A model generated the notes under the pieces. That model made no database searches. It saw nothing but the letters and a program-made list of their open reading frames with translations, and was not told where the DNA came from. Shown in pieces: positions 10,302-21,646 of a stretch of 64,000 bases of DNA. The DNA comes from Lentisphaerota bacterium (GTDB lineage Bacteria > Verrucomicrobiota > Kiritimatiellia > PWTM01). The stretch's first letter is position 1, and every line of letters starts with the position of its first letter. The DNA lies in assembly GCA_016873715.1 (NCBI GenBank), contig VGWF01000004.1:1-64000 (forward strand), written 5' to 3'. The position numbers and the translations under genes were made by a program.

Positions 10302-11315
10302 ATGAAACGGAGACTGTCGACCCTGCAGTGGATCCGGGCGGCCGCGTGCCCGGCGGTCCTGGCGTTCGGGACGGCGATGGCCGCCGCCCAGGCCGATTTT
10401 CGCGGGGAACTGCACGTGCTGACCACGTCCCTTCGCGCGCTCGGCGACCGCGTGATCCCGGAGCGGCAGTGGACCGACGTCGTCAGCCGGCTCGCCGACC
10501 TCGCCTCCCGCGCCGAGGCCGCGGGCGAAACCGCCGTGGCGATCGAGGCGTCCGTCGCGCGCGCCCGCGCGTGGGGCGACCTGCGGCGCGATCCCGCGCA
10601 GGCGGCGACCATCCTGCGGATGACGCGCGAGCGCTTCGGCGCGCAGGCCCTGCCCGCGGTACGCCAGATCTACCTGACGGAGGCCGAGATGCTCGCGCGC
10701 GTGGGCGACTCCGACGCGATCCGCCGCCTGATGGTCGCCTACAAGGGGAGTCCGCTCTACGATCCGGCCCCGCTCGTCTACGCCCCCGACGCGTCGGGCT
10801 CGCCCTCCATCACGATGGTCCGGCCGCGGTCGCCGCAGACGGAGTCGCGGGTGATCCTCGGGATGCAGAAGTACCTCGACCAGGCCATGGCCTCGGCCGG
10901 CGCGCGCATCCCCGACTTCTCGCTCACCGACATCCAGGGCCTGCAGTACGCGCCGGGCTCGCTCCAGGGGCGGGTCGTGCTGCTCGACTTCTGGGTCGCC
11001 GGATCGGTGCCGTGGGCCCGCAACCAGCCGTTCATCCGCCAGGCGCGGGACAAGCACGGCGCGCAGGGCTTCGAGGTGATCGGCATCTGCCAGAACCTCG
11101 CCGCCGACGGCATCCGGAGCTACGCGGCGCGGACGCCGGGCATGACGTGGCCGCAGGTGGAGGGGCGTTCGGCGCGCGACCTCATCGTGAAGCTCGGGAT
11201 CCCCGGGGAGACCGCCAATTTCCTGATCGACCGCCACGGCCGGATTCGCGGGAGGAACCTCGAGGGCTCGATGCTCCTCGAGTCCGTCGCGACGCTGATG
11301 GCCGAGCCGCAGTGA
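10302..11315 (+). CDS. TlpA-like thioredoxin-fold protein lacking the CxxC active site
   Basis: Signal-like N-terminus MKRRLSTLQWIRAAACPAVLAFGTAMAAAQA; IPDFSLTDIQG...GRVVLLDFWVAGSVPWARNQPFIRQ...GFEVIGICQN. Alternative ATG at 10290. Confidence 0.75.
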   Translation: MKRRLSTLQWIRAAACPAVLAFGTAMAAAQADFRGELHVLTTSLRALGDRVIPERQWTDVVSRLADLASRAEAAGETAVAIEASVARARAWGDLRRDPAQAATILRMTRERFGAQALPAVRQIYLTEAEMLARVGDSDAIRRLMVAYKGSPLYDPAPLVYAPDASGSPSITMVRPRSPQTESRVILGMQKYLDQAMASAGARIPDFSLTDIQGLQYAPGSLQGRVVLLDFWVAGSVPWARNQPFIRQARDKHGAQGFEVIGICQNLAADGIRSYAARTPGMTWPQVEGRSARDLIVKLGIPGETANFLIDRHGRIRGRNLEGSMLLESVATLMAEPQ

Positions 11316-12550
11316 CGCCGATCGAGAACGAAGCCTTCGCCGACGGATTCCGCCTCTGCCTGCTCGGGGCGCGCCGGGATCCCGCCTCCGGCGCCGCGGA
11401 TGCCCGGGCGGTGCTGTTCGACGGGGGGCGCGCGGTCCGCCGGTGGACGGCGGGCACGAACCTGCGGGAGGCGGACCCCGCCTTCTTCGACGGTCTCAAC
11501 GGGATGCTCCGCGCCGTGGCCGGCCCTCCGCACGTCCTTGCGATCTGGGGCGGCGGGTGCCCGGCGCTCCTGGTGCGCGTCGCCACGCCGGCGATCCTCG
11601 CCTGCTACCGGATCCTGGATCTCCGGCGCTCCGCGATCGCGCTGGCGGACGGTCTCCGTCCGTCGTCGTCCACCGGGGCCATCCTCCGCGCGTACGGGCT
11701 TCCGGCGGTCGATGACGCGGCGTCGCCCCTGTCGCCCGCGCACGAGGACCTCCTCTGGGCCGTCGTCGCCGCGGCGGGCCGGCGCGGCCTCGACTGGCCG
11801 GGGCTCCTCGCCGCGGCCGGGGCGGCCCGGAAGCCGGCGCCGTTCGATCGCTACGCCTTCGACGAGGCCGCGCTCGCCGCCCTGCCGGAAGCGCCCGGCG
11901 TCTACGCGATGCGCGACACGGAGGGCCGCCTTCTCTACGTGGGGAAGTCGTCGAGCCTCCGCCGCCGGATGTCGGAGTACTTCCGGCCCGCATCGGCGCC
12001 GGGGCCGAAGGTCCGGATGCTGCGCGAACGGGTCCGAACCCTCGAATGCCGCCCGGTCGGGTCGGAACTCGAGGCGCTGCTCGTCGAGGAGAAGTGGATC
12101 CGCGAGGGCGGACCCGACGTCAACGTGCAGCGCCGCGTCGAGGAGGGGGCGAGCCGCTACCGGCCGGGCCCCGGCCCCGTGGCCGTCATCGGGCCGTCCG
12201 TCCGGTCCGGGTGCGTCGAGCTCTTCGCGTGGGCGCCCGGCGACTCGGCCTTCCAGGTGCGCATCCGCGTCGAACGTCCGTCCGCCGCGGCGCTCCGGAC
12301 GCTGTACGCGCGCGTGACGGGCCGGTCGCGCCGGGCCCCGCGCGCGGCGGGGATCACGGACTGGGGCCGCACCGGGGCCGAGATCTGCCACCGCCTCTTC
12401 TCGCGCGGTCCGGGCCGGCTCCAGTGGCTCGACCCGTCCGGCGCGCCGACGGCGGAGGGCTTCGCGGCGGCCGTGGTCTCCGCGGCCCGCGCCGTCCTGG
12501 CGCGCGATCCCGACCCCGGCGAGTTCCGCGGCCTCGACGCGGCCGGGTGA
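11312..12550 (+). CDS. GIY-YIG (UvrC/Cho-like) nuclease domain protein with an extra N-terminal domain
   Basis: LPEAPGVYAMRDTEGRLLYVGKSSSLRRRMSEYF...ECRPVGSELEALLVEEKWIRE; GTG start overlapping the previous TGA. Confidence 0.75.
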   Translation: MTPIENEAFADGFRLCLLGARRDPASGAADARAVLFDGGRAVRRWTAGTNLREADPAFFDGLNGMLRAVAGPPHVLAIWGGGCPALLVRVATPAILACYRILDLRRSAIALADGLRPSSSTGAILRAYGLPAVDDAASPLSPAHEDLLWAVVAAAGRRGLDWPGLLAAAGAARKPAPFDRYAFDEAALAALPEAPGVYAMRDTEGRLLYVGKSSSLRRRMSEYFRPASAPGPKVRMLRERVRTLECRPVGSELEALLVEEKWIREGGPDVNVQRRVEEGASRYRPGPGPVAVIGPSVRSGCVELFAWAPGDSAFQVRIRVERPSAAALRTLYARVTGRSRRAPRAAGITDWGRTGAEICHRLFSRGPGRLQWLDPSGAPTAEGFAAAVVSAARAVLARDPDPGEFRGLDAAG

Positions 12551-12604
12551 CCGGCGCGCGCCCGTCGCGGTTGATCCCGCCGGCGCGCGCGGTACGGTGT
12601 ACGC

Positions 12605-14449
<1,845 letters not shown>

Positions 14450-14767
14450 CCTGCAGGATCTCCCGGATGTAGGCGCACTCGCACTCGACGGGGCACCGCT
14501 CGAAGTTGTCGCGGTGGACGCAGTGGCCCGGGCAGTCGGGGGCCCCGTCGGCCCTCCGCTCGAACACCGGGCCGTTGTAGAGGCCGCGGAAGACCCCGGC
14601 CTCGAACGAGATCGTGGTCCGGCAGGAATGGTTGAAGAGCAGGAGACCGAGGTGCAGGACCTCGAAGTCGACCTGGTAGCCGACCAGGGTCACGTCGGGA
14701 TCGCCGAGGAAGTCCTCCAGGGTCATCCACGTGTGTCCGCAGGTGCAGCGCCGGAACGGATGGGCGT

Positions 14768-15338
14768 TCATGGGGATCTCCTCCCGCCGCCGGGCGGCGC
14801 GGGCCAGTGGGCGAGGGCGATGGCGGCGCCCGCGGCCCAGGGCAGGCAGCGGAAGGCGCCCTCCCGTACGGCCGCCGCGACGGCGTCGCGGTCGAGCGCG
14901 ACGCACGTGGGATTCTCGAGGTCGTCGGCGACGGCGCCGCCGGTGGGCGCCGCGCCGGTCGCGAGGAAGAAGTGCGCATGCCCGGCGCCGCGGTTGCCGT
15001 CGACGGCGTAGGACCCCAGCGCGGTCCAGTCGGAGGCGGAGTGGCCGGTCTCCTCGCGGAGTTCGCGACGGGCCGCGTCGAGCGGCGTCTCGCCGGCCTC
15101 GATGAAGCCGCCGGGAAGGGAAAGGGAGGGGGCGTCGCAGGCGTACTTGTCCACCTCCAGGCACAGCGCGCGACCGTCGCCGGTGATGGCGACGACGTTG
15201 ACGTAGTCCGGGGTGACGACCCACGGCCATCCGTCGATCCGCCGGCCGTCGGGCAGGCGCACGTCGTGCTCCTCGACCGTGAGAAACCGGCTGTGCGCGA
15301 GGATCGTCCTGCGCGCCACTGTCGTCCATCCGTTCACG
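14768..15338 (-). CDS. NUDIX hydrolase (ADP-ribose pyrophosphatase-like)
   Basis: GGFIEAGETPLDAARRELREETGHSA Nudix box; start uncertain (GTG 15338 or GTG 15388). Confidence 0.88.
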
Positions 15339-15386
15339 TGGAACCCCCGTCGCCGGACAGTTCGTCTTCCGTGCCCCGACGATTTC

Positions 15387-15414
15387 ACTTTATCCCCGGG
15401 CCCGGGTTTCGCAA
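15387..15414 (-). promoter_or_regulatory. Candidate sigma70-type promoter for the NUDIX operon
   Basis: Minus strand TTGCGA-16 nt-TAAAGT; the -10 would overlap the longer ORF start, favouring the 15338 start. Confidence 0.4.
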
Positions 15415-15478
15415 ACTGTCATTTCGCGGCGGATACGGCCGCGGTCCGATACGGGCGGATCCCGGGGGAAGCACGCAC

Positions 15479-16675
15479 ATGCGCGGAACGATCTTCGTGG
15501 CGGTGGTCCTGGCGGCGGCGGCGCTGAAGGCGCCGTCGCAGGACGTGGTGGTCAGCAAGGCCGGCGGCGAGCGGTCGTCGATGGACTGGAGCGGCTTCAC
15601 GGCGGCCGGGACCGGAGGCGCGCTGTTCGCGAAGGTTGCGAAGGCGGACCTCGAGCGGTCGGGCTGGTTCCGGATCACGGCGGGCGGCGGCGAGTTCCGC
15701 GTGACCGGCGACGCGGCGGATGCCGGCGGCCGGGTCGCGGTGAAGTGCGTGGTCCTCTGCCCGGCCCGCGGCGGGCAGATCCTGGGGAAGTCCTACGAGG
15801 CCACGACGGCCGAGGTCCGCGCGCTCGCGCACCGCGTGGCGGACGAGATTGTGAAGGCGGCGACGGGCCGCGAGGGGTTCGCGTCGTCGAAGCTCGTCCT
15901 CGTCGGCAACGGGACGGGGAAGAAGGAGCTCTACCTCTGCGACAGCGACGGCGCGGGGCTCGTGCAGCTGACGCAGGACCGCGGCATCAACCTCTTCCCG
16001 CGATGGGGCGGCGGCAACCGCTTCATCACCTACACCGGCTACCTGCGCGGGTTCCCGGCGGCGTACCGCATCGAGCTGGCGAGCGGCCGCCGCGAGCAGC
16101 TCGCGGGGTTCCCGGGGCTCAATTCCGGCGCGGTGATGTCGCCCGACGGGCGGAGCGTGGCGCTCGTGCTCTCCCGCGACGGCAATCCCGAGCTCTACAT
16201 CCAGAGCCCGCCGGGCGGCGCGCTGACGCGCATCACGCGCACGGCGAAGGGCGGCGAGTCCAGCCCGTCGTGGTCGCCGGACGGCTCCGGGATCTGCTTC
16301 GTCTCCGACGTGTCCGGCAAGCCCCAGCTCTACATCGTCTCCCGCTCGGGCGGCACGCCGCGCCGCGTCACCAGCCGCGGCACGGAGAACGTCGCGCCGA
16401 ACTGGGGCGCCAACGGGAAGATCGCCTTCGCGAGCAAGCTCGGGTCCCGCTTCGAGATCAACGTCCTGGATCCCGAGACGATGGCCGTGACGCCGTTCTC
16501 CTACGGCGACGCCGACTACGAGGACCCGAGCTGGGCGCGCGACGGGCGGCACATCGCGTGCGCGCGGACGGCGGGCTACCGCAGCAGCGTCTGCCTCATT
16601 GACACCATGGGCGGGGAGAAGATAACCTTGGTATCCGACCGGGGGGACTGGTTCTCGCCGGCCTGGTCCCGGTGA
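15479..16675 (+). CDS. tolB: TolB-like beta-propeller protein
   Basis: LVLVGNGTGKKELYLCDSDGAGLVQLTQDRG...SPSWSPDGSGICFVSDVSGKPQLYIV repeated blades; followed by pal. Confidence 0.88.
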   Translation: MRGTIFVAVVLAAAALKAPSQDVVVSKAGGERSSMDWSGFTAAGTGGALFAKVAKADLERSGWFRITAGGGEFRVTGDAADAGGRVAVKCVVLCPARGGQILGKSYEATTAEVRALAHRVADEIVKAATGREGFASSKLVLVGNGTGKKELYLCDSDGAGLVQLTQDRGINLFPRWGGGNRFITYTGYLRGFPAAYRIELASGRREQLAGFPGLNSGAVMSPDGRSVALVLSRDGNPELYIQSPPGGALTRITRTAKGGESSPSWSPDGSGICFVSDVSGKPQLYIVSRSGGTPRRVTSRGTENVAPNWGANGKIAFASKLGSRFEINVLDPETMAVTPFSYGDADYEDPSWARDGRHIACARTAGYRSSVCLIDTMGGEKITLVSDRGDWFSPAWSR

Positions 16676-16721
16676 GGCGACGAAGTCAGACGGCGGTGAT
16701 CATTTGGAAAGGATGACGAAC

Positions 16722-17252
16722 ATGCGTAGCGTGCGATGGTTCCTGGTGGCGGTGGCTGCGGTTTCGGTGGCGGTCTCCGGATGTCGGACGCGGCCCGCGA
16801 CCGACGCCGCGTTGGACGATCCGGCGGGCGGCGGCGTGCTCGGCATCCGGCCGGGCCAGGCGATCAACGAGGGCGAGATCGGCGGGATGTCGCATCTTCC
16901 CGGCACCGAGGTCCGCGGCCAGTTCCAGCCGGTGTACTTCGCGTACGACAGCTCGACCGTCGCGGACGGCGAGCGGTCGAAGATCGAGGAGGTCGCCAGC
17001 TTCCTCCGCAGCAACGCGGGCAAGGCCGTCGTCGTGGAAGGCCATTGCGACGAACGCGGCAGCGCCGAGTACAACCTCGCGCTGGGCGAGCGCCGCGCGC
17101 TGGCGGTCCGCGCCTACCTCGTCGGCCTCGGCCTCGGCGCCGAGCGCATCCAGACGAAGAGCTTCGGCGAGGAGCAGCCGGTCGCGATGGGCCACAACGA
17201 GGAGTCGTGGCGGTTGAACCGGCGCTCCGAGTTCGTCATCATGGTTCCGTAG
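16722..17252 (+). CDS. pal: Peptidoglycan-associated lipoprotein (OmpA-like)
   Basis: Lipobox VSGC; FQPVYFAYDSSTVADGERSKIEEVASFL...EGHCDERGSAEYNLALGERRALAVRAYL. Confidence 0.93.
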   Translation: MRSVRWFLVAVAAVSVAVSGCRTRPATDAALDDPAGGGVLGIRPGQAINEGEIGGMSHLPGTEVRGQFQPVYFAYDSSTVADGERSKIEEVASFLRSNAGKAVVVEGHCDERGSAEYNLALGERRALAVRAYLVGLGLGAERIQTKSFGEEQPVAMGHNEESWRLNRRSEFVIMVP

Positions 17253-17274
17253 CGCAGACCAGCGGCGCGAGCGA

Positions 17275-17310
17275 CAAACCGTCCGGTGCCGTTGCGGGCC
17301 GGACGGTTTG
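17275..17310 (+). terminator. Hairpin/terminator between pal and tatA/B
   Basis: Perfect 12-bp stem CAAACCGTCCGG / CCGGACGGTTTG, 12-nt loop, followed by ccctttg. Confidence 0.65.
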
Positions 17311-17334
17311 CCCTTTGTGCCCGGGAGAAGGGAT

Positions 17335-17868
17335 ATGATCGGCATGCCGGTCGTGGCATTCATCAGCGGCGTCGGGGGCGGGGAGCTCGTCGTGATCTTC
17401 CTGATCTTCCTGCTGCTGTTCGGCGCGAAGAAGATGCCGGGCATCGCGCGCAGCCTCGGCAAGTCGGTGTCCGAGTTCCAGCGGGCCGCCCGCGAAGTCC
17501 GCGAGGAGTTTCTCAACGCCGACCGCGAGCTGAACAAGACGGCGACGCCGTCCGCGACGCCCGCGCTGCCGGAGGCTTCGACGGACGCCGCGGCGGGCGG
17601 TGCCGGGGACCATCCGGACAGCGCCGAGTACTACGGCTCGCCGGAGACCGGCGAGGGCGGGTCGGGCGGCCCGATCGAGCCGGTCCGGGAGGCCGCGGCC
17701 GGGCCGGTCGAGCCGGCGCCGGATGCGGCCGCCGCCGCTCCCGCCGCGGACGCCCCCGCCGCCGCCCCCGCCCCCGAGGCCCCCGCGCCGGGCGACGCCG
17801 CCCCGCCGGCCGATGCACCCCCAGCCGACACGACTTCCGGGCATGTGGACGAAGCTCCGAAAGCCTAA
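17335..17868 (+). CDS. Sec-independent translocase TatA/TatB family, long Ala/Pro-rich tail
   Basis: GGGELVVIFLIFLLLFGAKKMPGIARSLGKSVSEFQRAAREVREEF. Confidence 0.9.
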   Translation: MIGMPVVAFISGVGGGELVVIFLIFLLLFGAKKMPGIARSLGKSVSEFQRAAREVREEFLNADRELNKTATPSATPALPEASTDAAAGGAGDHPDSAEYYGSPETGEGGSGGPIEPVREAAAGPVEPAPDAAAAAPAADAPAAAPAPEAPAPGDAAPPADAPPADTTSGHVDEAPKA

Positions 17869-18655
17869 GACGGGGACCGACGACGGCGACGAGAGCAAGC
17901 CGTTCATCGAGCACCTCGAGGACCTGCGCGACACCCTCCTGCGGTGCGTCGGCGCGCTCGCGCTCGGGATGATCGTCGCGACGCCCCTGGCCCCGCGGAT
18001 CCTCGACTGGCTCAAGCGGCCCCTCTACGCGATCTTCAAGAACGAGGAGGAGGTCAAGCAGTTCCTCTGGAACTTCGACGTCCTCGGCGGTTTCACGCTG
18101 GCGATGAAGATCATCCTGTGGTCCGGCATCCTGTTCGCGATGCCCTTCCTCATCCTCTTCATCGCCCAGTTCGTCTTCCCGGGCCTGACGGTCAGGGAGA
18201 AGACCGTGATCCGGAGGAGCAGCGGCGCGGCCGTCGGGCTCTTCGCGTTCGGCGTCTTCCTGGCCTACCAGTTCTGCCTGCCCGTCGGCCTCAAGGCGAT
18301 GCTGTCGATCAACGCATGGATCGGGGTGCGGCCGCAGTGGACCATCACGAGCTACATCGCCTTCACGCTGCAGTTCCTCCTCGCGTTCGGCATCGTCTTC
18401 GAGATGCCGATGGTCCTGGTCGTGCTCGGCAAGCTGGGGCTGGTGACGTCGTCCTTCCTGCGCACCTACCGGCGGCACGTGATCGTCGTGCTGTTCATCA
18501 TCTCCGCCATCCTGACGCCCCCGGACATCTTCAGCCAGCTGCTGATGGGCATTCCGCTGGTCCTGCTCTACGAGATCTGCATCCTGATCATCCGCGCCAC
18601 CGAGCGGAAGAGCGCCCGGGCCGCGGCGGAGACGGCATCGAAGCCTGCCGCGTAG
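17843..18655 (+). CDS. tatC: Sec-independent protein translocase TatC
   Basis: KPFIEHLEDLRDTLLRCVGALALGM...ILTPPDIFSQLLMGIPLVLLYEICI; 26-bp overlap with tatA/B. Confidence 0.95.
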   Translation: MWTKLRKPKTGTDDGDESKPFIEHLEDLRDTLLRCVGALALGMIVATPLAPRILDWLKRPLYAIFKNEEEVKQFLWNFDVLGGFTLAMKIILWSGILFAMPFLILFIAQFVFPGLTVREKTVIRRSSGAAVGLFAFGVFLAYQFCLPVGLKAMLSINAWIGVRPQWTITSYIAFTLQFLLAFGIVFEMPMVLVVLGKLGLVTSSFLRTYRRHVIVVLFIISAILTPPDIFSQLLMGIPLVLLYEICILIIRATERKSARAAAETASKPAA

Positions 18656-18749
18656 GCCGGGGAAGCCGGCGCGCTTGACAAGGGGCGCGGGGCGCCGTCA
18701 GGCTGCAGGGCACCGGCGATGCGCCGTGGAAACGGAACACGGGTTCGGG

Positions 18750-19151
18750 ATGAGCGAGACGCCCAAGCGGATCCTGGTGATCGACGACGACGACTCGATC
18801 CGGCTTTTCATCCGCCGCGTGCTCGAGCGCCAGCGATGCGAGGTGCTCGAAGCCCGGAACGGCGACGAGGGCATCCGGATGTACCGGGAGAACCTGCCGG
18901 ACCTCGTGCTTCTCGATCTCTACATGCCCGAGAAGGACGGGCTCGAGACCCTGCGCGAACTGCGCAAGGAGACGCCCCCGCCCCGGGTCGTGACGATGTC
19001 GGGCGGCGGGCCGAAGTACGACGTGACCATCCTCCAGTCGGCGCGTTTCCTCGGATCCCATTCCGCCCTCGTGAAGCCGTTCTCGATCGGCGAGTTGCTG
19101 GAGCTGGTCCGCGGCATGCTGGAGGGCGGACCGCCGTCCGCCCCGGCCTGA
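18750..19151 (+). CDS. Stand-alone response regulator receiver protein
   Basis: KRILVIDDDDSIRLFIRRVL...PDLVLLDLYMPEKDGLETL...ALVKPFSIGELLELV; no output domain. Confidence 0.92.
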   Translation: MSETPKRILVIDDDDSIRLFIRRVLERQRCEVLEARNGDEGIRMYRENLPDLVLLDLYMPEKDGLETLRELRKETPPPRVVTMSGGGPKYDVTILQSARFLGSHSALVKPFSIGELLELVRGMLEGGPPSAPA

Positions 19152-19201
19152 TCCCCGCCGCGGGGCTGGCGATTCCCGCGTGCGGCCGCTATCCTGAACC
19201 G

Positions 19202-21631
19202 ATGCACCCGTTCCGCGCGGCCTCCGTCGTCGCCCTCCTGCTCGGTTCGCTGCCCGCGTTGTCCGCTCCCCCGCCGGTTCCGGACGAGCGCGCGCCGCGG
19301 CCGGGCGAGTGGGGGTTCCGCCCCTTCGACGGCTTCGCCGTCTCGCGCAACCCGCCGGCGTTCGTGTGGCGGCCGCAGAAGGATGCGGTCTCGTACGAAC
19401 TCGAGATCGCGCGCGCGGGCGGGGCGCCGGGCGCCGTGGTCTGCCGGGACCTCCCGTTCAACGCGTGCTGCCCCACCGGGGCCCTCGCCGCCGGGACGTG
19501 GAGCTGGCGCTTCCGGTTTGCGACGCGCACGGGGGCGACCTCCGGGTGGAGCCGCGCGCGCCGGTTCACGCTCGAGGATTCCGCCGTCGTGTTCCCGATG
19601 CCGCCGCGCGAGGTCCTTCTCGCGCGCGTCCCGGCCGCTCACCCGCGCCTGCTGGTCCGCCCCGAGCAGATCCCCGCGTTGCGGGCCGCCGCCGCCGCCG
19701 CCCGCGCCGCGGATTTCGCCGTGCTCACCACCCGCTGCGAGCGCCTGCTTCGCAAGCCGCCGGCTTCCGCCGAGCCGCCGAAGTACCCCGAGGGCATGGA
19801 CCGCGAGAGCGACGAGTGGATGAAGATCTGGTGGGGCAACCGCGAGGCGACCATCGCGCTGCTCGACGGCGCAGCGACGCTCGCCTTCACCCGGATGCTG
19901 GGCGGGCGCGAGGAGTACGGCCGCACCGCGCGGCGGTGGCTGATGGACGCCGCCGCTTGGGATCCGAAGGGCAGCACCGGCTTCCGCTACAACGACGAGG
20001 CGGGCATGCCCTTCGCCTACTACTTCGCGCGGACCTACACCTTCGTGAACGACCTGCTCACGGAGGAGGACCGCGCGAAGTGCCGCGAAACCGTGCGCGT
20101 CCGCGGCGCCGAGATGTACCGGCACCTGTGTCCGAGGCAGCTGTGGGAGCCGTACGAGAGCCACGCCAACCGCGGCTGGCACAAGCTCGGCGAGGCCGCC
20201 ATCGCCTTCCTCGGCGAGATCCCCGAGGCGTCGGACTGGCTCTGGTTCGTCATGCACAAGCAGTTCTGCACCTACCCGGTCTGGAACGACGACGACGGCG
20301 GCTGGCACGAGGGCAGTTCCTACTGGAGCAGCTACATCGGCCGGTTCTCGTGGTGGGCCGACGTCATGCGGACCGCGACGGGGATCGACGCGTTCCGGCT
20401 TCCCTATTTCTCGCGCGTCGGCAACTACCCGATGGTCCTGATGCCCCCCGGCGCGCCCGCGGGCGGCATGGGCGACCTGTGCGACCGCCGTCCCGGCGAC
20501 GGCATCGGGGAACTGGCCGCCGACTTCGCGTCCGCCACGGGCAACCCGTACTGGCGCTGGTACGCCGAGCAGACCGGCGCCGGCGGCCGCGAGTCGTCGA
20601 AGCGCATCGCCTCGGGCGTCGGCCCCTACATCCAGTTCCTCCGCGGCGCGCGCCCGCCGGTCGCGGCGCGGCGGCCGACGGACCTGCCGTCCTCCGTCGT
20701 CTTCCGCGGCGTTGGCCAGGCCGTGCTGAACACCGACCTCACCCACGCGACGAACAACGTCGAGCTCGTCTTCAAGAGCAGCCCGTTCGGCACGCACAGC
20801 CACGGCTACGACGCCAACAACAGCTTCCTGCTCTACGCCTACGGGGAGCGGTTGCTGATCCCGACCGGTCGCCGCGACCAGTACGGCAGCGCGCACCACA
20901 GGAACTGGATGTGGGAGACCAAGTCGGTCAACAGCCTCACGCTCGACGGCGGCCAGGGGCAGGGGAAGCGCACCCTGGCCGCGCGCGGCCGCATCACGGG
21001 CTTCGCGACCTCGCCGGACCTCGACTACGTCGCCGGCGACGCCGCGGAGGCCTACGAGGGGCGGCTGGACGCGTTCGACCGGCACATCGCGTTCGTGAAG
21101 CCCGATCTGATCGTTGTCTACGACCGCGTCGCCGCTCCGAAGCCCGCCTCGTTCGAGTGGCGGCTTCACGCGCCGGTGGAGATGAAGGTGGCCTCGCAGA
21201 AGGCGATCGACGTCGTCAACGGACCGGCCGCATGCCGCGTCTCGTTCCTGCTGCCGGGGGGGCTCGCGGTCTCGCAGACCGACAAGTTCGACGTCCCGCC
21301 CCGGCCCAAGATCCAGCTCCGCGAGTGGCACCTCACCGCCGTCCCCGGGAAGGCCGCGACGGAGCGCGAGTTCGTCACGGTGATCCGTCCGTACCGCACC
21401 GGGACGCCCGTCCCCGCGGTGGCGGAGCTCGGCCGCGACGGGGAGGCGTGGACCGTGACCGCCGCGACGCCGGCCGGGAGGGCGCGCGTGACGCTGTCGG
21501 GCGGGGCGGACGCGGTCCGCGTGCGGCTTCAGGACCGGGACGGGACGACCGTCCGCGAGTTCGCCTCGTCGTCCGCCGCGATCGTGCCGGCGCCGGCGAT
21601 CCCGCCGCCGGAGACCGCGCCGGCGAAGTGA
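19202..21631 (+). CDS. Secreted heparinase II/III-like (alginate lyase-like, DUF4962-type) protein
   Basis: Signal peptide; [19 protein letters not shown]...[17 protein letters not shown]...[27 protein letters not shown]. Confidence 0.8.
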   Translation: MHPFRAASVVALLLGSLPALSAPPPVPDERAPRPGEWGFRPFDGFAVSRNPPAFVWRPQKDAVSYELEIARAGGAPGAVVCRDLPFNACCPTGALAAGTWSWRFRFATRTGATSGWSRARRFTLEDSAVVFPMPPREVLLARVPAAHPRLLVRPEQIPALRAAAAAARAADFAVLTTRCERLLRKPPASAEPPKYPEGMDRESDEWMKIWWGNREATIALLDGAATLAFTRMLGGREEYGRTARRWLMDAAAWDPKGSTGFRYNDEAGMPFAYYFARTYTFVNDLLTEEDRAKCRETVRVRGAEMYRHLCPRQLWEPYESHANRGWHKLGEAAIAFLGEIPEASDWLWFVMHKQFCTYPVWNDDDGGWHEGSSYWSSYIGRFSWWADVMRTATGIDAFRLPYFSRVGNYPMVLMPPGAPAGGMGDLCDRRPGDGIGELAADFASATGNPYWRWYAEQTGAGGRESSKRIASGVGPYIQFLRGARPPVAARRPTDLPSSVVFRGVGQAVLNTDLTHATNNVELVFKSSPFGTHSHGYDANNSFLLYAYGERLLIPTGRRDQYGSAHHRNWMWETKSVNSLTLDGGQGQGKRTLAARGRITGFATSPDLDYVAGDAAEAYEGRLDAFDRHIAFVKPDLIVVYDRVAAPKPASFEWRLHAPVEMKVASQKAIDVVNGPAACRVSFLLPGGLAVSQTDKFDVPPRPKIQLREWHLTAVPGKAATEREFVTVIRPYRTGTPVPAVAELGRDGEAWTVTAATPAGRARVTLSGGADAVRVRLQDRDGTTVREFASSSAAIVPAPAIPPPETAPAK

Positions 21632-21646
21632 CGGGACCGTCGCGGA

